From contig NZ_RCHC01000014.1 of the NCBI RefSeq assembly GCF_003664645.1, forward strand, positions 1 to 64,000: a stretch of DNA of 64,000 nucleotides. The letters run 5' to 3'. A program made the position numbers and the translations under genes. This DNA is from Acinetobacter chengduensis (lineage in GTDB: Bacteria; Pseudomonadota; Gammaproteobacteria; Pseudomonadales; Moraxellaceae). Numbering within the stretch: the first letter of the stretch is position 1; every line of letters begins with the position of its first letter. Positions 1 to 8,028 of the stretch are shown here, piece by piece. The notes below the pieces were generated by a model, which was not told the DNA's origin, did not search any database, and saw only the letters and a program-made list of their open reading frames with translations.

Positions 1-1
1 C

Positions 2-217
2 AGCATGCTGCGCAAGGGTTGTACTCCTGAAACATTGCGTGTTTGGTATTTAAAGCATATGGATCAACTAAATCCTGCCAAAGTACAACAGATATCTGAC
101 CAAGAAAAAATGAAGCAAATGGAACGTGAAATTAAAGAATTAAAACGTGCCAATGAAATTCTACGTAAAGCAGCCGCTTTTTTCGCCCAGGCGGAGCTCG
201 ACCGCCCACACAAATAA
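2..217 (+). CDS. IS3-family transposase OrfA, 5' end beyond window
   Basis: The protein is the helix-turn-helix plus leucine-zipper half of an IS3-family transposase. It contains the typical motif TPETLRVWYLKHMDQ followed by a coiled coil ending in IKELKRANEILRKAAAFFAQAELDR. The reading frame is open to the window edge, so the true start lies to the left. The stop overlaps the ATG of the next frame (TAATG at 215-219), the usual OrfA/OrfB arrangement. The element is broken downstream, so it is not expected to move on its own. Confidence 0.85.
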   Translation, partial: SMLRKGCTPETLRVWYLKHMDQLNPAKVQQISDQEKMKQMEREIKELKRANEILRKAAAFFAQAELDRPHK

Positions 218-471
218 TGGTGGATTTTATCCAGAACAATAAAGATCGATATGGTGTTGAAGCGATTTGTAGAATTTTACCGATTGCAGCTTCGACCTAT
301 TATCGGGCTTTAGATCTCGTTGATAACCCAGAACATCGAGCGAAACGTGCTCTGCATGATTTACATCATGCAGAGCAAATCAAACGTATTTGGAAAGAAA
401 GTTTAGGTCGATATGGTGTGCGTAAGGTCTGGCAACAATTGAAACGTGAAGGTTACGTAAGCGTCCGCTGA
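217..471 (+). pseudogene. IS3-family transposase OrfB, truncated by an IS66 end
   Basis: The N-terminal part of an IS3 OrfB is visible (MVDFIQNNKDRYGVEAICR, then HAEQIKRIWKESLGRYGVRKVWQQLKREG). It stops after about 80 residues, before the DDE catalytic domain. The break coincides with GTAAGCG at 457-463, which looks like the terminal repeat of IS66-type elements. An IS66 element therefore appears to have inserted into this gene, and the rest of OrfB is not found on the other side. The pair 5-471 is a dead remnant. Confidence 0.8.
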
Positions 472-724
472 ACCCCATGCCTATTTTTTAATTTGAGTTG
501 GATTTCCAGCGATGTGGCAGTAATTCTTCTATTTGGGTCGCTTTATGCGTCGGCAGCCTTTTCAGCACATCACTTAAATAGGCATATGGATCCAAGCCAT
601 TCAGCTTTGCTGACTGGATTAAAGTCATGATATTGGCAGCTCGTTGGCCGCTGCGCAGCGAGCCAGCAAACAGCCAGTTCTTACGTCCCAATGCCCAGGG
701 GCGCATCTGATTCTCAACCGAATG
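457..724 (-). pseudogene. IS66-family transposase, C-terminal remnant
   Basis: The reading frame on the minus strand begins SVENQMRPWALGRKNWLFAG and continues SLRSGQRAANIMTLIQSAKLNGLDPYAYL. This is the conserved C-terminal end of the IS66 TnpC transposase. The upstream part of the gene is missing: at about 724 the frame meets a stop and unrelated sequence with IS21-like end repeats. The left terminal repeat (GTAAGCG at 457) is present, so this is one end of an IS66 element cut by a later event. Confidence 0.85.
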
Positions 725-785
725 TTAGCGGCAGTGTAAAAATGACCCCCTAACGGCATTTAAAAACTGACCCCCTTGGTGACAT
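725..785. repeat. Possible IS21-like element end
   Basis: Two near-repeats, AAAAATGACCCCCTAA (about 738-753) and AAAAACTGACCCCCTTGG (about 762-779), lie side by side. Tandem terminal repeats of this kind occur at the ends of IS21-family elements. No istA or istB gene is present, so only an end would remain. The family is assigned from the look of the repeat only. Confidence 0.4.
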
Positions 786-1023
786 ATTCAGCTCCTACAA
801 AATTCAATAGTAGCTGAAGATCGACTTAATGCGACAGAACAGAAATATTGCCTCAAATAATTAAGGTTCGGTTACTAGGTCTGTAAAACAAACCCATTGC
901 AGAATAGTGTTTAACTATCACTGATTTTTGTTGCTTAATACAGATTTTAACAGTGGTTACTTTTTTGGTTACTACAATGTGGAATATCACAATAATATTT
1001 ATAAAAAACATATATATAAATAT
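786..1023. other. Intergenic, AT-rich, no gene seen
   Basis: I see no open frame with a recognisable product. The stretch separates the IS remnants from the integrase promoter region and becomes very AT-rich towards its right end. A phage-type attachment site for the neighbouring integrase could lie here, but I could not identify one. Confidence 0.5.
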
Positions 1024-1054
1024 TTATGTGATGCGTAATATACGCATCACATAA
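1024..1054. promoter_or_regulatory. 31-bp perfect palindrome upstream of the integrase
   Basis: Two 14-nt arms, TTATGTGATGCGTA (1024-1037) and TACGCATCACATAA (1041-1054), are exact inverted repeats around a 3-nt centre. The site ends 61 bp before the integrase ATG, where an operator would control integrase expression. It has no T-tract, so it does not look like a terminator. It could also be a recombination-directionality or accessory binding site. The binding protein is unknown. Confidence 0.6.
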
Positions 1055-1115
1055 TAATGCTTATTTTTGATATAATTAAAATAATGGGGATCATTATGCT
1101 AGTTTATAAAAATTT

Positions 1116-2327
1116 ATGAGTCTTACGGAAACACAAGTACGAAAGTCATATCCAAAAGAAAAAATTTACTTTTTAGCTGATGATGATGGTTTAAGCTTAA
1201 AAGTCGATCCTAATGGAAAAAAGTCTTGGAGTTATCGATATTCAGTTTCAGAAACGGGTAAAAGACCACGAGTCACTCTAGGTACATATCCTGAGATGAA
1301 TCTCAAAGAGGCTAGAGTGGCCAGAGACTCCTATAAGGCAACTAAATTTTCTACACAAAATTTAGTTCAGGAGAAAATTCAAACTTTTAAAGTTGTTTGT
1401 GAAGAATGGTTAGAGTTTAAAACAAATAATTCATTTAAAGATCAACCACGTGGTGGTGTAATCCAATTGGCGAATGCATGTTTAATAAATGACATTTATC
1501 CCGTTATTGGTGATATAGATTTTAGCAAAATTAAAAGAACTGATTTAGTTAAGGTAATTAAGCAGATTGAAAATAGGGGAGTTAAGGAACCTGTAAAAAA
1601 AGCGTATAGCTATTTAAATCAAATCTATGATTTTGCAGTTGCAATGGGATACTGTGATTATAATCAAGCTTATGGTCTCAATAAAATATTATTGAAAGGG
1701 AAATTAAAGAAAAATTATCCCTATTTAAAAGATGAAGAAATTTCTAATTTTATTCTTAGAATAACTCAACTAAATACAGATCCGATTATAAAAAAAGCAA
1801 TCCTATTTAAATTATATACTGGAGTCAGGGGGGCAGAGTTATTGTCTGCAGAACCTCATCATTTTGATTTTGACAACAAAATCTGGAAAATACCTGCTTT
1901 ACATATCAAGCAATATCGTCGAAAAGTGATAGCAGGTTATGATATTCCAGATTTTTTAGTCCCGTTATCATCGCAAGCGGTGAGCATTGTTAGATCTGCA
2001 CTAGAGTGGTCACAAGGCGATCGTTATGTTTTTGCCAGCCCAAAAATTAAAGATAAGCCATTGCATTTTAACACAATAAATTCAGCCATTCGTAAGATGG
2101 GATACAAAACAAATGAGCTATCCTCACACGGTTTAAGATCAACATTCAGTACTATTTTAAATGATTCTGGCTTATTTCAAGATAGTTGGATTGAGGCTCA
2201 GCTTTCACATGTAGATAAGAATAAAACACGTGCTAGTTATAACCATGCAGATTATATTCAACAAAGAGCTGATATGATGCAGTGGTGGGGTGACTATTTA
2301 GAAAATAAATCAAAATCTAGTTTATAG
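1116..2327 (+). CDS. Tyrosine recombinase / integrase (P4-type)
   Basis: This is a site-specific tyrosine recombinase of 403 aa. The N-terminal region (about 5-75) has the Arm-binding DUF4102-like pattern of P4-type integrases (LSLKVDPNGKKSWSYRYS, RPRVTLGTYPEMNLKEAR). The catalytic domain shows TGVRGAELL (catalytic Arg about 240), HGLRSTFSTIL (His-x-x-Arg) and the tyrosine in ASYNHAD near the C-terminus. The length is normal for the family and all key residues seem present, so it is likely active. Enzymes of this kind usually move genomic islands. A tRNA target is not visible in the window. Confidence 0.93.
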   Translation: MSLTETQVRKSYPKEKIYFLADDDGLSLKVDPNGKKSWSYRYSVSETGKRPRVTLGTYPEMNLKEARVARDSYKATKFSTQNLVQEKIQTFKVVCEEWLEFKTNNSFKDQPRGGVIQLANACLINDIYPVIGDIDFSKIKRTDLVKVIKQIENRGVKEPVKKAYSYLNQIYDFAVAMGYCDYNQAYGLNKILLKGKLKKNYPYLKDEEISNFILRITQLNTDPIIKKAILFKLYTGVRGAELLSAEPHHFDFDNKIWKIPALHIKQYRRKVIAGYDIPDFLVPLSSQAVSIVRSALEWSQGDRYVFASPKIKDKPLHFNTINSAIRKMGYKTNELSSHGLRSTFSTILNDSGLFQDSWIEAQLSHVDKNKTRASYNHADYIQQRADMMQWWGDYLENKSKSSL

Positions 2328-2342
2328 GTAATTTAAATTAAA

Positions 2343-2621
2343 CTATTTTGATTTAATAATAAATTTTAAACCAAATGCATTTAACAACTTATTTATAGAA
2401 TCTAATGTTGGATTACTATCAGGTTGCTCCATTTTCTGTAAAGTCTGTGGTGCTATTTTAGTAATTTTACTCATTTCATTTAATGTTAAATGTAGTTCTT
2501 TTCTAATGTATGATGCAATCTGGTAAATTTGCCACTCAGGATTGTTATTTATATTTTCTAAGACTTGTAAGCGTTTATTCATTTGCTCGATTGCCGTCAT
2601 AGGTTTATAACGTTTATCCAT
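2343..2621 (-). CDS. hipB: HipB-like XRE-family antitoxin
   Basis: A 92-aa DNA-binding protein with a helix-turn-helix of the XRE/HipB type (about 30-80: LTLNEMSKITKIAPQTLQKMEQ, then TLDSINKLLNAFGLKF). It follows the HipA-like gene and overlaps its end by 8 bp (2614-2621), which indicates translational coupling. In the classic E. coli hipBA operon the antitoxin gene comes first; here it comes second. It is expected to bind and neutralise the upstream kinase and to repress their shared promoter. It is convergent with the integrase, 16 bp away. Confidence 0.8.
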   Translation of the reverse strand: MDKRYKPMTAIEQMNKRLQVLENINNNPEWQIYQIASYIRKELHLTLNEMSKITKIAPQTLQKMEQPDSNPTLDSINKLLNAFGLKFIIKSK

Positions 2622-3918
2622 TAGAAAGCTCCTGAATCTGTTGGCATATATTCAATATACGATGATGACTATTTTGTAGAATCTCATCATCTATATTTAT
2701 TTTTTTCATTTCATCGAGCAAATTTTCATACAGTGGCAATTGTTGAATCATTGTATGTTTAATTTCAGTTGAATCTATTCCTGTACATTCTTCTATTTGC
2801 GTTATGACAGATCCCCATATAGGCATTCCTCCATGGTCATCTTTTTCCCAACGTGTAGTACGTGCAATTCCGTCAGGATGAAGCCACATTGGTGCAAAAT
2901 CGAAGAGGGGTGTTAATTGAATTGTGCCGTCATTTAAACGTTGAATTGCGGTATTACGGGTATGATTATCTTTATTTCCTAATGCAACATTAGCGATATC
3001 TCGTTTCAAATATTCAAAAATTTCAGCTTTTGGTGATGAGCAACATTCCATGATCAATGTACAGATTTGATTATGTGTCATTTTAACGCCGAAGCCAGCT
3101 TTACCACTTAAAGAGGCTAGGCTTTCTTGTGCAACTCTTTCGACTTTACCATTGATAATTTGGCGATCAAAACGTGGAATAAATAGCGTTCTCTGGTGAA
3201 GTTCCAAGTCCTTGAACACTCTTAGACCTAAATACCGAGCTATTTTCATGTAAATTGCTTCATGTAACAGTATTTTTTCCAGTTTTTGATCATTTCCACG
3301 ACTAAATTTAACTAGCCAATGCTTTGCTGCTAGTTCATCTGGAAGACTGTGATCTAAATAAAACAGACCATCATATCCCTGTGTTAGTAATAGTTTAGGC
3401 CATTCACCTTGAACACCTGAAGAACCAGCAACAAATAAGCCATATGATGCAAGTGACTCAATGAAATCTTCTTTCCTTTCAATTATTTCGCTTAGGCTAA
3501 ATCCACGAGGTTTCACTGTCGGAAAATGATCTTGAAGCCAGTCATAAGCTTCTTTAATTCGTAGATTACCAATAGGATTACCTGCCCCAGATTTCAGTAG
3601 GGGCCAATCAGCTTGTTCTTCTGCATTAATTGAAAAACCCAGCTGATTTAAAAGCTCCTTTCGCCCATAACCTTGAGGTAGCAAGTCCATGAGAAATGCT
3701 GGCCATTGGTTTTCTAAGTTGTTTTGTACATTGACTGGAAATTGGAATGATAGAGCATGACCATCTCTTAAATCCATATGTTCAATAGCATATTCAAATA
3801 AGTATGACGTTCGTGTAGATGCTCTCCAGCCCTGCTCTTGATTAGCAATTAATTCAACGATAGCGCAATCTTGCCATTCGTTATTTTGAAAAATTTGAAG
3901 TGTGCAATATTGATTCAT
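2614..3918 (-). CDS. hipA: HipA-like serine/threonine kinase toxin
   Basis: A 434-aa HipA-family kinase. The known E. coli member phosphorylates glutamyl-tRNA synthetase and slows growth; the target here is unknown. Visible features are a glycine/serine-rich loop (AGSSGVQGEWPKLLL, about 165-180), the catalytic loop GNKDNHTRN (about 315-323), and the metal-binding LFDFAPM that follows. Length covers both the N-terminal subdomain and the kinase core, so it is full-length rather than a split HipS/HipT form. It is the first gene of a two-gene operon with the HipB-like antitoxin. The neighbouring integrase suggests an island-stabilising or defence role. Confidence 0.82.
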   Translation of the reverse strand: MNQYCTLQIFQNNEWQDCAIVELIANQEQGWRASTRTSYLFEYAIEHMDLRDGHALSFQFPVNVQNNLENQWPAFLMDLLPQGYGRKELLNQLGFSINAEEQADWPLLKSGAGNPIGNLRIKEAYDWLQDHFPTVKPRGFSLSEIIERKEDFIESLASYGLFVAGSSGVQGEWPKLLLTQGYDGLFYLDHSLPDELAAKHWLVKFSRGNDQKLEKILLHEAIYMKIARYLGLRVFKDLELHQRTLFIPRFDRQIINGKVERVAQESLASLSGKAGFGVKMTHNQICTLIMECCSSPKAEIFEYLKRDIANVALGNKDNHTRNTAIQRLNDGTIQLTPLFDFAPMWLHPDGIARTTRWEKDDHGGMPIWGSVITQIEECTGIDSTEIKHTMIQQLPLYENLLDEMKKINIDDEILQNSHHRILNICQQIQELSNG

Positions 3919-4120
3919 ATATGTATTAAAATAAAATATTAGTGTCTATTTTAAGTAGTATTTTTTTATTATAGTAGATATATGTTGAATATAATACTGT
4001 GATCTTGAATTATTTAGGTTGACTAAAAGCAATCGTATTAAGAGAGCTATAAAATTTTTCATATCTTTCATGGCTTTGTGTCATAAATATTTAAAAGCTG
4101 ATTCCCTAAGCCATTCAAAT
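3919..4120. other. Intergenic, hipA promoter side
   Basis: AT-rich sequence upstream of the HipA-like gene. It should hold the promoter of the hipA-hipB operon. I found no clear inverted repeat that would mark an operator. Confidence 0.4.
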
Positions 4121-4265
4121 TTAAGTGGCACCTTGGGTGTGAGGTCTACCTAATTCCGTAAATTTATTCAGTACGGCTATACGGGCATATATTTCATTTA
4201 CTTGACTTAAAAAATGACTGGCTAACAACTTATCGCCTAAAACCCCAACCTTGGCAAGGTCACCG
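4121..4265 (-). pseudogene. IS5-family transposase, C-terminal remnant
   Basis: Translating the minus strand gives DLAKVGVLGDKLLASHF followed by a stretch ending AVLNKFTELGRPHTQGAT and a stop. The end matches the C-terminus of the IS5/IS903-type fragment at 15.2-15.6 kb (AVLNKFTELGQPHTRVVT). Only about 48 codons remain. This is a scar of an earlier insertion in the 673-bp gap between the HipA-like gene and the 502-aa gene. Confidence 0.75.
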
Positions 4266-4591
4266 AGATTTTTTACATCAAATGACACTAATTGTAAGTA
4301 TTTGATTTAATCTTAAGTATTTGGGTTTTTATTGGGAAAAATTTTGAACAATTTAGATCATTTAATGTTGTTCTGGTCACTTCATATTGGAAATTTTAGT
4401 TTATAAAAGTCACCTATATTTTAATGATGATTTTAATAAGAAATAATAAAAGTATATCATTTAATGTAGTGCTTCTATTCATTATGAAAATATACTTTTT
4501 TCAATCATCCATTGGATGATAATACTTAAGTTTTAAAATTTTAGATTAAAATTTTTCCGTGATATATACGTTTGAAGTGGTATCTCAATCG
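4266..4591. other. Intergenic, no gene seen
   Basis: Very AT-rich sequence between the IS5 scar and the end of the 502-aa gene. No open frame, terminator hairpin or repeat stood out. Confidence 0.4.
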
Positions 4592-6100
4592 TTATTCCCT
4601 GGGGGGAAGGCATTGGAAAATATACTGGTAGATTAGTCCTACTTTTATTGGTTCTTCCCTCTTCATTAAACGTTCTATAAAAAGTATTCGTTCTAGCCTT
4701 TCAATATCATCACTAATTTTGTCCAAGTTGTTTCCCCGAATATATTCCAAGACCCTCTTTGTGTTCGGATTCGGCTGCATCGATTCAAGTACTGCCTGCG
4801 GTGTTAGAGGCATGTGATTTAGAACCGAACTTCTCAAACCTCCGAGGCTACGTGCTTTAGCTAAAGCATACTCACTTCGTTTTCGCAGGTAAAAGGAATA
4901 CAATTCAGGGATGTTGGCAAAGTTAGGGGAACCGATTCTCAAAATATCTTCTATTGTCTGAGGATTTTGTTCTGCCAACTTTTTGATTGCCGCTGGGAGA
5001 GATGTGTCGCGTTTCCCGCTCTTGGTGCGATCGCTTTCGATCCTGAGTTGGTTTAGGGCATCTGCTGCAAGGGAATTGGCCACGGTTTCAATACATATCT
5101 CCATGTCTTGGCATGTGCTTGGGTCTGTTCCTTCGGCCACCCAATTCCCGTTTACCTTACACAAGGGGTTCAGCAACGTTAGTCTAATGCATAAAGCTGC
5201 CACCAGTTTATACTGTTGTGCTGTGGCAACAATTTGAAGACCAGATGGATTGTTTTCATTCGCTTCCAACTCGGCAAATGAGGTCGGAGCGAATGTGCCG
5301 GTAACCTTGTCTTTCATGTACCCGTTTAACGCGGTGAAATGTGTGATTGAGGCAATTTGGCTGTACTTCAATATCTTCATGCTTGGAGAGTCTGTATCTT
5401 TCGTTCGATCTTTCAGAAAAGGAGCAATCAATTCACAGTCAGCGAAATTGGTTAATTTTTCAATACAAACATCTAGGCATTTTATTAGCCTTCGAATTTT
5501 AGCCGGCTGGTGGAACAATATGTTTGCATAAAGCTCCGATAGGTATCCAGCGTATTCTTCACTAAATTGAAAATCTTTTCTCGGGTAATACACCCTGAGG
5601 TCTGTGGACCAAACATCATTCTCTTCTGCCAACTGACGAATGAAGCTGGGGCTCGCTTTGTGCAAATGAGCAAGTAAATAAATGCACTTCAGCATATCGT
5701 TGTGGTGTGGCTTATCAGCGTCAGTCTCTTTGTCTTTCTTTATGTACACCTGTTTCCAGCCTTGCTTTTTTTTAGTAGTGCCGAGAATCGGATTTAAATA
5801 TTTATTCAGTGCTGATCCATTGAAGTTTTTCCAAAAGCCTATTCCTGAATCAAGATCGTCCAGACACTTAAGCTCATTCTGCAAACCAACGAAAGTCAGT
5901 GCCGAACCAGTAGTTGAAGGCTTTAGGAAATCATAGTCTGATAGTTGCTCAAAAAATTCAGATGGCTGATTGAGTAAATGAACCTCATATGGGAGAAGAT
6001 AACCTTCTCCATTATCTATGGGTGTGTAGTTGCCTGCATGCCGTCTGCGGAGTGTATCTTTGTTTGTAATTACCAGCTTTTCCTTGATATTTTTTTTCAC
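4592..6100 (-). CDS. Hypothetical protein, 502 aa, unknown function
   Basis: I do not recognise this protein. It has no signal peptide, no obvious membrane segment and no motif I can assign (no Walker A, helicase, nuclease or methylase signature). It looks mainly alpha-helical and soluble, with many charged residues and a basic N-terminus (KDTLRRRHAG). Its base composition is visibly richer in G+C than the AT-rich flanks, which suggests a separate origin. It is transcribed divergently from the 122-aa gene across a 151-bp gap that holds an inverted repeat. Being next to an integrase and a HipA-like toxin, it is a candidate cargo gene of the island; defence, replication or transfer roles are all possible. 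Confidence 0.75.
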   Translation of the reverse strand: MKKNIKEKLVITNKDTLRRRHAGNYTPIDNGEGYLLPYEVHLLNQPSEFFEQLSDYDFLKPSTTGSALTFVGLQNELKCLDDLDSGIGFWKNFNGSALNKYLNPILGTTKKKQGWKQVYIKKDKETDADKPHHNDMLKCIYLLAHLHKASPSFIRQLAEENDVWSTDLRVYYPRKDFQFSEEYAGYLSELYANILFHQPAKIRRLIKCLDVCIEKLTNFADCELIAPFLKDRTKDTDSPSMKILKYSQIASITHFTALNGYMKDKVTGTFAPTSFAELEANENNPSGLQIVATAQQYKLVAALCIRLTLLNPLCKVNGNWVAEGTDPSTCQDMEICIETVANSLAADALNQLRIESDRTKSGKRDTSLPAAIKKLAEQNPQTIEDILRIGSPNFANIPELYSFYLRKRSEYALAKARSLGGLRSSVLNHMPLTPQAVLESMQPNPNTKRVLEYIRGNNLDKISDDIERLERILFIERLMKREEPIKVGLIYQYIFQCLPPRE

Positions 6101-6141
6101 AAAAACCTCGCTTATTAATTTTTTCGGCTTTTTGGCGAATG

Positions 6142-6168
6142 ATCGACAAGTAATCTAATCATGTCGAT
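6142..6168. promoter_or_regulatory. Inverted repeat between divergent unknown genes
   Basis: ATCGACA (6142-6148) and TGTCGAT (6162-6168) are exact 7-bp inverted repeats 13 bp apart. They lie in the shared promoter region of the divergent 502-aa and 122-aa genes, where an operator would control both. The arms are short, so chance occurrence is possible. Confidence 0.4.
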
Positions 6169-6251
6169 TGAGGGCACTATTTCGCATCACCTTAACCGCT
6201 CCTCAACATGGCAACCTAATGAAATTTTTAACTAATGCAAGGAAATAGGAT

Positions 6252-6620
6252 ATGTCAAAAGAAAAGACCAATGTTCAGAAAGTTATCGATAAAGCTGCTG
6301 ATACAGCAACGGATAGTATCGAAGCTATTATGCCAGCCACTACCAAAGCTGGCGGTGTAGTGAACCGTGTCGCATCACTTCATAAAGCAGGTGTAGATCA
6401 TGAAGTGATCGCTCTTCACATGACAAAAAACTCTGCGCGAGGAAACAAGTACGAGAAAGAGGAAATTCCAACGCTCGTGAAGATCTACGAAGACTGTAAG
6501 ACCCGAGTTCCACTTAGCGCAAAGTCGGCGAGGAAACTGGTACAAGATCAGGAAAAAAACGGTAGTCAGCAAAAAAGAGACCCCAACCTTTGCAAGAGTC
6601 ACCGACATAAAATACACTAA
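6252..6620 (+). CDS. Hypothetical small protein, 122 aa
   Basis: Not recognised. The middle section (SLHKAGVDHEVIALHMTKNS, then EEIPTLVKIYEDCK) resembles the spacing of a helix-turn-helix, so a DNA-binding role is possible. The tail is strongly basic (KKRD-like, ending SHRHKIH). It starts at an ATG preceded by AAGGAAATAGG at 6239-6249, a good ribosome binding site. It is divergent from the 502-aa gene and followed by a strong terminator. It may regulate or assist that gene; this is inference from position only. Confidence 0.65.
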   Translation: MSKEKTNVQKVIDKAADTATDSIEAIMPATTKAGGVVNRVASLHKAGVDHEVIALHMTKNSARGNKYEKEEIPTLVKIYEDCKTRVPLSAKSARKLVQDQEKNGSQQKRDPNLCKSHRHKIH

Positions 6621-6642
6621 ATAACATAATTGGTATTTTAAT

Positions 6643-6678
6643 AAACTCTATATATAACAGTTATATAGAGTTTTTATT
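6643..6678 (+). terminator. Rho-independent terminator after the 122-aa gene
   Basis: AAACTCTATATA (6643-6654) pairs exactly with TATATAGAGTTT (6662-6673) around a 7-nt loop, followed by T-rich sequence. It closes the transcript of the 122-aa gene. Confidence 0.8.
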
Positions 6679-6946
6679 TTGTGTGGTGTAATTTAAGGTA
6701 GGGTGGGGTACTTTGATTTTTGGTCACTAATTTATTGTGATAATCAACAATAATAACCAACATTAATATGCTTAATCTAAGAGTGTTTTACTGACTGGTA
6801 TAATTTTATGATGAGAGGGGTGTTGCCTGAGGCTACGGTTTCTGTTTGGCCTTTTGGCGTAAGACGTATAAATATAGCCTTTCTACTTTCTTATCTAAAA
6901 ATTCATCTTTGTTGTACTTTGATTGATAATCTAAGCCGCTAAACTT
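6679..6946. other. Intergenic, no gene seen
   Basis: A gap between the 122-aa gene and the orphan XRE gene. I see no supported gene in it. A weak inverted repeat (TTATTGT, 8 nt, ACAATAA near 6733-6754) is present. Confidence 0.4.
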
Positions 6947-7207
6947 TTATTCATCATCTTCCGCAAACATTGTTTCAATTTCATCCCACTGCGGAAATTT
7001 ATACTTCTTTTTATCCACTTCAAATTGCAGGCCTACTGCATTAAGTACACATTCAAATGTGCTAAATGAGCCTGTAAAGTGGCCATTTTCTATTTCTGAA
7101 ATCGTTGTTTTATTGATGTTCGTTTTTTCTGAAAGATTTTTCTGTGTATAGCCCAGAGCTTTTCTTGCCAAACGTATTTCTTTACCTATTTCTTCTCTTG
7201 TAGCCAT
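6947..7207 (-). CDS. HipB/XRE-like transcriptional regulator, orphan
   Basis: An 86-aa protein with an XRE helix-turn-helix (about 8-62: IRLARKALGYTQKNLSEKT, TTISEIENGHFTGSFSTFE) and the AVGLQFEV strand typical of HipB-like antitoxins. An acidic tail (FAEDDE) follows. There is no HipA-like or other toxin partner next to it. Its upstream region carries a pair of strong operator-like repeats, so it probably represses itself. It may be a lone antitoxin that neutralises a toxin elsewhere, or a plain regulator. Confidence 0.8.
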   Translation of the reverse strand: MATREEIGKEIRLARKALGYTQKNLSEKTNINKTTISEIENGHFTGSFSTFECVLNAVGLQFEVDKKKYKFPQWDEIETMFAEDDE

Positions 7208-7231
7208 ATCAATTTTAACCTTAGAAATTTA

Positions 7232-7286
7232 TTTGCTATATAGCGAACTTTTTATAAATTATGGCAAATATTCGCTATATAGCAAA
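7232..7286. promoter_or_regulatory. Paired operator of the orphan XRE regulator
   Basis: TTTGCTATATAGCGAA (7232-7247) and its exact reverse complement TTCGCTATATAGCAAA (7271-7286) flank a 23-nt spacer. Each arm itself contains the 10-bp palindrome GCTATATAGC. The first arm ends 25 bp upstream of the regulator's start (7207). This double dyad fits a dimer-of-dimers operator for the XRE protein and suggests autoregulation. Confidence 0.75.
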
Positions 7287-7549
7287 CTTTTTATAGTGAT
7301 TTTTGAATATTATTGAATTAATAAGGTTCGATTTTGCCTTAAATTATTTGAATGGAGCTCATATGTGTATAGTATTTTCAATACTTTTTAGAATTAGGCT
7401 AACCTGTCTCTTGATGCAAAATCAATAATTACTTGGACATCTATTCTTGTTTTATCTGGACATTTTTTTCTGCTTTAGGGTTAAATGAAACTACACAAAG
7501 ATGTGGAACTTTGATTAAAGAATAGGCGTGGAACGTGAAAAATCACAAA
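7287..7549. other. Intergenic, no gene seen
   Basis: An AT-rich gap between the XRE operator and the terminator that borders the first Xer site. No supported gene. The terminator at its right end suggests that a gene once ended here, or that a short RNA is made. Confidence 0.4.
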
Positions 7550-7590
7550 AAAGCCGTTCCAGTGCGCTGAACCCTGGAACGGCTTTGACT
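7550..7590 (+). terminator. Strong hairpin before the first Xer site
   Basis: AAAGCCGTTCCAG (7550-7562) pairs exactly with CTGGAACGGCTTT (7574-7586) around an 11-nt loop. It has no gene directly upstream on the plus strand. It may insulate the pdif modules from transcription coming from the left, or be the end of a small RNA. Confidence 0.65.
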
Positions 7591-7622
7591 AAGATATTGA
7601 TTATTATAGGAAAATTTAAAGA

Positions 7623-7650
7623 ATTTCGTATAACGTGTATTATGTTAATT
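7623..7650 (+). other. pdif site 1 (XerC-XerD order)
   Basis: A 28-bp Xer recombination site: XerC half ATTTCGTATAA, 6-nt spacer CGTGTA, XerD half TTATGTTAATT. This matches the known Acinetobacter plasmid dif (pdif) pattern. It opens the module that carries the two small genes at 7673-8316. Confidence 0.9.
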
Positions 7651-7672
7651 TTAGGGAAATTAAAGAGTAGAA

Positions 7673-8014
7673 ATGAACTTAAATCTAAATAATAAAAAAT
7701 TTGTAAATGCTAAAAATACATCTAATGGAGAAGTATCTCACGAGACTATTTTTAATTATTACCAAGTAGGTGAGCGTATAGAAGCTACCTATTCTGGTGG
7801 CAGTATTACCAATGGACATTTACTAGGTTTCATGACTTCTGAAAAAACTTTCACGATGGCATACCACCACATCAATGAGATGAATGAATTACGTATAGGT
7901 GAATGTAATACTGAGATTGAGATCCAAGCCAATGGAAAAATTAAGTTAATTGAAAACTGGCAATGGCGTAATGGAGACTGTTCTACAGGCGAATCAATAC
8001 TTGTTGAAATGTAA
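7673..8014 (+). CDS. Small hypothetical protein, 113 aa, first pdif module
   Basis: A small soluble protein rich in predicted beta strands (EATYSGGSITNGHLLGFM, IEIQANGKIKLIENWQW). I recall similar small proteins carrying database labels such as N-acetylglutamate synthase, but nothing here resembles a synthase active site, so I would not transfer that name. It starts 22 bp after the Xer site, so its promoter must lie in or just before that site. A hairpin at 8029-8053 follows. Function unknown. Confidence 0.7.
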   Translation: MNLNLNNKKFVNAKNTSNGEVSHETIFNYYQVGERIEATYSGGSITNGHLLGFMTSEKTFTMAYHHINEMNELRIGECNTEIEIQANGKIKLIENWQWRNGDCSTGESILVEM

Positions 8015-8028
8015 GGTAGAAATAAATA

